A stretch of 64,000 bases of DNA, from positions 2,356,001 through 2,420,000 of the forward strand of contig NZ_JACHJB010000002.1 of assembly GCF_014207745.1 (NCBI RefSeq), read 5' to 3'. Below are positions 59,775-64,000 of this stretch, in pieces; position 1 is the first letter of the stretch, and the number at the start of each line of letters is the position of its first letter. A program made the position numbers and the translations under genes. Source of the stretch: Nonomuraea muscovyensis (GTDB taxonomy: Bacteria > Actinomycetota > Actinomycetes > Streptosporangiales > Streptosporangiaceae). The notes below the pieces were generated by a model. That model searched no databases, had not been told where the DNA came from, and was given only the letters and a program-made list of their open reading frames with translations.

Positions 59775-60563
59775 ATGATGGCGCGCATGACGACCAAGGA
59801 TGGGACCGGCACGGCGTTCGACGCGTGGAGGCTGATCGGGGGCCTGGAGGTGACGCTCGACGTGGACGTGCTCGTGGGCGCCTATCCGGATCGCGACGGA
59901 CCGCCCGGCCTTCCGGACGAGGTGCTGCGCACGCTGGCCCGGCACCGGATCCGGGCGGGCGCGGCGGCGAGCCTGCGCGCCGCCCTGTTCGACGTCCGGT
60001 CCGGCAACGACGAGGCGCTGGCGCTGCGCGCGCTCCGGGCGGAGGGGTCCACGTTCGTCCCGGTGGGGGCGGTGGACCTGCGCGACCCGATCCGGGCGGC
60101 GCGCGAGTTGGAGCGGCTGGCGGCGGCGGGCGTCCGGGCGGTCCGGCTCTTCCCCGAGGAGCAGGGCGTGGAGGCCGGCTTCCCGTCCGTCCGGCACGTC
60201 GCGCGCCGCGCGACGGATCTGGACCTGACCGTGCTCACCGGCGGCGACGTGCGCAGGTTCTGGCGGCCGTTCGCGGGGATCGGCGCCCGGGTGGTCTTCC
60301 TCGACACGCACTTCTACCATCTGGGCGACTTCCTGGTGGTGGCCGCCGACGAGCCGGGGTTCCACACCTCCACCCGGCTGCTCAACTCCCCCGACGCGCT
60401 GGAGGCCGCGGCGGCGGAGGTGGGCGCGGACCGCCTGCTGTACGGCTCGCGCGCCCCGCACTTCGAGCCGCTCGTCCCCCTGCTGCGCCTGGCCACCGGC
60501 GGGCTGAAGCCCGACGAGGTCGCCGCGGTGGCCGGCGGCAACGCCGGGAGGCTGCTCTCGTGA
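59775..60563 (+). CDS. Metal-site-deficient amidohydrolase_2 paralogue
   Basis: 262 aa, homologue of the gene at 57016. The first motif is DAWRLIG, with neither histidine; strand-5 is LTVLTGGDV and the last motif YGSRAP, so strand-5 His and the terminal Asp are also missing. A single His pair (DTHFYH) near 178-182 is not in the canonical place. Start ATG 59775; ATGs at 59778 and 59787 are possible. Its stop overlaps the intact paralogue by 4 bp (GTGA), so a 1:1 complex is plausible. Confidence 0.83.
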   Translation: MMARMTTKDGTGTAFDAWRLIGGLEVTLDVDVLVGAYPDRDGPPGLPDEVLRTLARHRIRAGAAASLRAALFDVRSGNDEALALRALRAEGSTFVPVGAVDLRDPIRAARELERLAAAGVRAVRLFPEEQGVEAGFPSVRHVARRATDLDLTVLTGGDVRRFWRPFAGIGARVVFLDTHFYHLGDFLVVAADEPGFHTSTRLLNSPDALEAAAAEVGADRLLYGSRAPHFEPLVPLLRLATGGLKPDEVAAVAGGNAGRLLS

Positions 60564-61276
60564 TCATCGACGTGCACGCCCACTGGGGCCCCTGGTTCTT
60601 CACCATGGACGTGGCCGAGGCCAACCTGGCCACCATGGACCGCTACGGCATCGACCTGGCCATCGTCTCGGCCACCGAGGCGGTCATCTACGACGCGCCT
60701 GCCGGCAACCGCGCCCTCGCCCGGCTGCTGGAGGGGCAGGACCGCCTGCTCGGCTACGTCACGGTCAACCCGCGCCGGCTGCGCGAGGCGGCCCGGGACC
60801 TGGACGCCTACCTTCCCACCGGCAGGTTCGTCGGCGTGAAGATCCACACCGACTACACGGGCTCGCCCGTCACCTCGCCGCAGCTCCGGGAGGCCCTGGC
60901 GCTCGTCGCCGAGGCCGGCTGCCCCGCGCTCGTGCACACCTGGGGCGCCTCCGTGCTGGATCTGGCCCAGGTCTGCCTGGACACGCCGGGGCTGCGGGTG
61001 ATCGCGGGGCACATGGGCGCCGACGGGTTCCGGCATGCCATCGAGGCCGCAGCCGGGTGCGACCGGCTCTACCTCGAACCCTGCTGGTCGCACGCCCCCG
61101 CCGGGCGCATCGCCGAGGTGGCGGCGGCCGTGGACGGGCACCGGCTGCTGTTCGGCACGGACGCCACGCTCATCGACCCGTCCTCGGCCTTCGGCGCGGT
61201 GGCGGCGGCGGGACTGTCCGCCGAGGCGGCCGAGCGGGTCGCGTGGCGCAACGCCGCCGGACTGTTCGGGATCTAG
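60560..61276 (+). CDS. Amidohydrolase_2 enzyme with intact metal site
   Basis: 238 aa. Ligands present: His6/His8 (IIDVHAHWGPW), Lys94/His96 (GVKIHTDYTG), His126 (PALVHTWGAS), His151 (VIAGHMGAD) and Asp201 (LFGTDATL). Probably a hydrolase, lactonase or decarboxylase. The GTG at 60560 overlaps the stop of the degenerate paralogue, mirroring the coupling in the leftward operon. 54 bp before the second propeller gene. Confidence 0.9.
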   Translation: MIIDVHAHWGPWFFTMDVAEANLATMDRYGIDLAIVSATEAVIYDAPAGNRALARLLEGQDRLLGYVTVNPRRLREAARDLDAYLPTGRFVGVKIHTDYTGSPVTSPQLREALALVAEAGCPALVHTWGASVLDLAQVCLDTPGLRVIAGHMGADGFRHAIEAAAGCDRLYLEPCWSHAPAGRIAEVAAAVDGHRLLFGTDATLIDPSSAFGAVAAAGLSAEAAERVAWRNAAGLFGI

Positions 61277-61301
61277 ACATTACGGACCAGCCCGTTATAG
61301 C
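61274..61301 (+). promoter_or_regulatory. Candidate promoter of the second propeller gene with boundary motif copy B
   Basis: TAGACA (61274-61279) and TATAGC (61296-61301), 16-nt spacer. The boundary motif CGGACCAGCCCGTTAT (61283-61298) fills the spacer and touches the -10, an ideal repressor position. It matches copy A at 11 of 16 positions. The -35 overlaps the TAG stop of the amidohydrolase gene. Confidence 0.5.
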
Positions 61302-61330
61302 GTGCGGCAAACTTCATCAGGGAGCCGCAC

Positions 61331-63298
61331 ATGATCCCCCGCCGTCGTTTCCTGCAGGCGGCGGCCACCACCACGGTGGCCGCCACCCTGCCCGCCACCC
61401 TCTCCGGAACCACCGCGCAGGCCGCGGCCGCCCACGGCTCGCAGCCCGAGGGAACCATCACCGACCTGGGCCCCGCCAGCGTCGCCAGCCCGCTCGGCAA
61501 CGCCGAGATCGTGGGCGACGTCCTCTACGCCGGATCGCGTGGCCTGTCGCCCAACGTCGTGGGCGCCTACGACCTGACCAAGGATTCGGTCACGGCCCAT
61601 TTCGACATCCCGACGGGCATCGGCGTCTGGGCGATGTGCCGGGTGGGCACCGACGTCTACGCGGGCACGCACGCCCGCTCCGACCTCTACAAGATCGACA
61701 CCGTGTCCGGCACGGTGACGAAGGTGGCCGGATACCCCGACCACTTCATCTGGACCATGGCCTCCTCCCCCGATGGCAAGGTCTACCTGGGCACCTCCGA
61801 GCCCGGCCGGGTCCGCGAGTACGACCCGGCCACCGGCGCCAGCCGGGACCTCGGCGAGGCCAGCCCCGGCGAGTCGTACGTGCGCAGCATCCAGGCCGAC
61901 GACACGCACGTCTACGCGGGCGTCGGCGCGAACGCGCATCTGGTCGCGATCGACCGCGTCACCGGCGCGCGCACGGAACTGCTCCCGGCCGAGCTGGCCG
62001 ACCGCGACTGGGTGTCGAGCATGAGCGTCTCCGCCACCCACATCGCGGGCGGCATGAACTCGCTGGCCGAGGTCGTCGTCCTGGAGAAGGCCGACCCCAC
62101 CCGCTACAAGGTCGTCAAGGCCACCGCGCCGGGCGAGAAGTACATCGTCTCGGTGCTCGTCCACGACGGGTACGTGTACTTCGCCGGCCGCCCCACCGGC
62201 ACGCTCTACCGCTACTCGATCGCCGAGGACCGGCTCGAGGTGCTCGGCGTGCCGTACTTCGAGGCCGCCACCCACCGCCTCCTCGCCTACCAGGGGCGCG
62301 TCTACGGCGTGCAGGACAGCGCGGTCTTCGTCTACGACCCGGCGACGGGCACGATCGACTACCGCAACCTGGTCCAGCGCGGCTTCCGCGCCGCCCCCGA
62401 GGAGCCCATGTCCGTCCACTCCGACGGCGAGCGCGTCTACGTCGGCGGCAAGAGCGGCGCCGACGTCCACGACCTGGCGACCGGCAAGGTGACCCGGCTC
62501 GCCATCCCCGGCGAGCCGAAGACCATGCTCACCGTGCGCGAGACCACCTACATCGGCGTCTACACGCAGGCCGCCCTGTACGCGCACCGCCCCGGCCAGG
62601 CCGAGGCGAAGCTGCTCGCCCGGGCCGGCAACCAGCAGGACCGGCCGCGCGACCTCGCCTACGACGCGCGCACCGGACTGATCGTGATGCCCACGCAGCC
62701 GGAGCCCGGCCACATCAACGGCGCCCTGTCGCTCTACTCCCCTCGCACCGGGAAGCTGGAGACGTACCGGCCCGCCGTCGAGCGGCAGACGGTCTACTCC
62801 GTCGTCACCCGGCGCGGCACGGCCTACCTCGGCACCCTCGTCCAGGAGGGGCTGGGCCTGCCGCCGGTCACGACCACGGCCCGCCTGGCGGCCTGGGACC
62901 TGGCGGAGCGCCGGCTGCTGTGGCAGCTCGAACCGGTGCCCGGCGCGCGCTACATCGCCTCCCTCGCGCTCGGCCCGGCCATGACCACGCTGTACGGCAT
63001 GGCGAACACCGGCGAGGTGTTCGCGTTCGACCTGGGCGCCAGGAAGGTGACCGGGACGCTCAAGGTCGGCGCGAAGGGCGGCGAGCTGTTCGTCACCGGG
63101 CGGGTGGCCTACTGCACGGACGGCGACAAGGTGTACAAGATCGACTTGGGGTCGTTCACGGCCGAGGCCATCGTGGAGGGGCTGGCCGGCCAGTGGTTCG
63201 GCGGCGAGCCCAAGCTGGCGCTGGACCCCTCCCGCCGCGCCCTCTACGGCCTGCGCCGGCGCAACCTGGTCCGCATCGCCATCACCGGACGCCCCTGA
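61331..63298 (+). CDS. Secreted beta-propeller protein (Tat signal)
   Basis: 655 aa. Twin-arginine signal PRRRFLQAAATTTVAATLPA with cleavage after AQA, so it is exported folded, perhaps with a cofactor or metal. The rest is a series of blade units (DVYAGTHARSDLYKIDTVSG, KVYLGTSEPGRVREYDPATG) homologous to the protein at 57724. ATG 61331 has GGGAG 7 nt upstream. One Sec and one Tat version of the same propeller in one locus is unusual. Substrate unknown. Confidence 0.87.
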   Translation: MIPRRRFLQAAATTTVAATLPATLSGTTAQAAAAHGSQPEGTITDLGPASVASPLGNAEIVGDVLYAGSRGLSPNVVGAYDLTKDSVTAHFDIPTGIGVWAMCRVGTDVYAGTHARSDLYKIDTVSGTVTKVAGYPDHFIWTMASSPDGKVYLGTSEPGRVREYDPATGASRDLGEASPGESYVRSIQADDTHVYAGVGANAHLVAIDRVTGARTELLPAELADRDWVSSMSVSATHIAGGMNSLAEVVVLEKADPTRYKVVKATAPGEKYIVSVLVHDGYVYFAGRPTGTLYRYSIAEDRLEVLGVPYFEAATHRLLAYQGRVYGVQDSAVFVYDPATGTIDYRNLVQRGFRAAPEEPMSVHSDGERVYVGGKSGADVHDLATGKVTRLAIPGEPKTMLTVRETTYIGVYTQAALYAHRPGQAEAKLLARAGNQQDRPRDLAYDARTGLIVMPTQPEPGHINGALSLYSPRTGKLETYRPAVERQTVYSVVTRRGTAYLGTLVQEGLGLPPVTTTARLAAWDLAERRLLWQLEPVPGARYIASLALGPAMTTLYGMANTGEVFAFDLGARKVTGTLKVGAKGGELFVTGRVAYCTDGDKVYKIDLGSFTAEAIVEGLAGQWFGGEPKLALDPSRRALYGLRRRNLVRIAITGRP

Positions 63299-63355
63299 CC
63301 CGTGGCGGGTGTCGTGGCCGAGTCCCGCGCTCGGCCTCGACCTGGTGGCCGCCTC

Positions 63356-64000
63356 CTACGTCGCGAGCTTCGCGTCCCCCTGATCCGAGCTCTCGGGCCG
63401 GGCCCGTCCCGCGTGCCGGACCACCGCGGCGCGCTCCTCCTCGGGCAGCGGCGGGCCGTACGGGTCGTGGGCGTACGCGCCGGGGATCCGGCCCTCGGCC
63501 GCCGCCAGCCACAGCATGCGCTGGACGTAGCCCTCCATGGGGTCGGTGAAGGTGGCCTGCGCGAGCCGGTCGAGGCGGGCGGACGCCTCCTCGAACGCGC
63601 GCAGGTCGCTGCCCCTGAAGGCGTCGAGCACGGCGGCGGTGATCTCCACGCCGGCGGCGGCGATGCCCACCAGCGCGGCCTCGGCGCCCCACAGCAGGGA
63701 CGGGCCGAACATGCGGTCCTCCCCGGTGATGGCCAGGCGTCCGGCCCGCCTGGCGAGCGCGATGGCCTGCTGGCAGCCCATCGCGTCGGAGAGCAGGGCC
63801 GTCTTCAGCCCGGCCACACCGGGGTGGGCGAGGAGCGCGCCGAGCACGGCGGGCGGGCACGGCCGGGTGTAGAGGTCGAAGGCGATCATCGGCAGTCCGG
63901 ACGCCCGCCACACGGCGTCGTGCAGCGCCGCCCTGTCGCCAGCCGAGGGGAACACCAGGACGCCCGCCGCGCCCAGCCCGGCCGCCACGCGCGCCTCCGC
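63356..64000 (-). CDS. DapA/dihydrodipicolinate synthase-family lyase (5' end outside window)
   Basis: C-terminal ~214 residues of a DapA-family TIM barrel. The Tyr in FDLYTRP and the Schiff-base lysine in GVAGLKTALL are visible, then GEDRMFGPSLLWGA. The frame is open to the window edge (AEAR precedes the GTG at 63988), so the gene starts beyond 64000. Such enzymes are aldolases or dehydratases on keto-acids (KDG, KDGal, N-acetylneuraminate, dihydrodipicolinate). Convergent with the second propeller gene and possibly part of the same catabolic locus. Confidence 0.9.
   Translation of the reverse strand, partial: AEARVAAGLGAAGVLVFPSAGDRAALHDAVWRASGLPMIAFDLYTRPCPPAVLGALLAHPGVAGLKTALLSDAMGCQQAIALARRAGRLAITGEDRMFGPSLLWGAEAALVGIAAAGVEITAAVLDAFRGSDLRAFEEASARLDRLAQATFTDPMEGYVQRMLWLAAAEGRIPGAYAHDPYGPPLPEEERAAVVRHAGRARPESSDQGDAKLAT

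Noticed and set aside
1..64000. tRNA, rRNA, riboswitch, insertion sequence or prophage
   Set aside because: No cloverleaf-like gene, rRNA segment, transposase, integrase or phage protein was recognised; short hairpins found are better explained as terminators.

Overview
The window is very G+C-rich actinobacterial DNA. It has GTG starts, many 4-bp ATGA/GTGA gene overlaps, and many start codons preceded at 6-7 nt by TANNNT instead of a Shine-Dalgarno sequence. Gene content (narGHJI, liv ABC operon, aroC-aroK-aroB, DinG-like helicase, SseB-like protein, DUF418 protein) suggests a filamentous actinomycete, perhaps Streptosporangiaceae such as Nonomuraea; that genus-level guess is inference. I saw no rRNA, tRNA, CRISPR array, insertion sequence or phage gene. 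Both edges cut genes: a SulP transporter on the left and a DapA-family lyase on the right.

Region by region. 1-9.6 kb: SulP permease, then a convergent respiratory nitrate reductase operon narK-narG-narH-narJ-narI with a DosR/DevR-like box upstream of narK. 9.6-21.1 kb: HTH/FMN-barrel fusion, SpoIIE-type phosphatase, TSUP exporter behind a palindromic operator, an AceE-like transketolase-family enzyme divergent from an Lrp regulator, a heterodimeric ABC exporter, a zinc-ribbon protein, two DUF202 proteins and a small lipoprotein. 21.2-28.0 kb: a tightly overlapped branched-chain-type ABC importer operon (livF-livG-acyl-CoA synthetase-livH-livM-substrate-binding lipoprotein). 28-35.6 kb: UBP zinc finger, Na+/H+ antiporter, a repeat-rich disordered protein, DinG-like helicase, NarL-type response regulator and kinase. 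35.6-37.6 kb: a 13-bp tandem repeat array and an FtsX/LolD-type ABC pair divergent from the two-component system. 37.7-42.6 kb: SGNH hydrolase, aroB, aroK, aroC, prepilin peptidase, SseB-like protein. 42.9-54.3 kb: mixed metabolic genes, including a barbiturase/cyanuric acid hydrolase family enzyme, TetR, FUSC-like, aminotransferase, DUF418, nitrilase-superfamily, two unknown proteins, a one-chain carboxyltransferase and a CoA-transferase.

54.4-64 kb is the most unusual part. Two divergent modules each contain a secreted beta-propeller protein of about 655 aa, one amidohydrolase_2 enzyme with a full set of metal ligands, and one smaller paralogue that has lost most of them. A DegT aminotransferase is co-transcribed with the first module and a DapA-family lyase lies beyond the second. 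Three near-identical 15-16 bp motifs sit at the module boundaries, one of them between a -35 and a -10. This looks like a co-regulated, partly duplicated catabolic or signalling locus whose substrate I cannot name.
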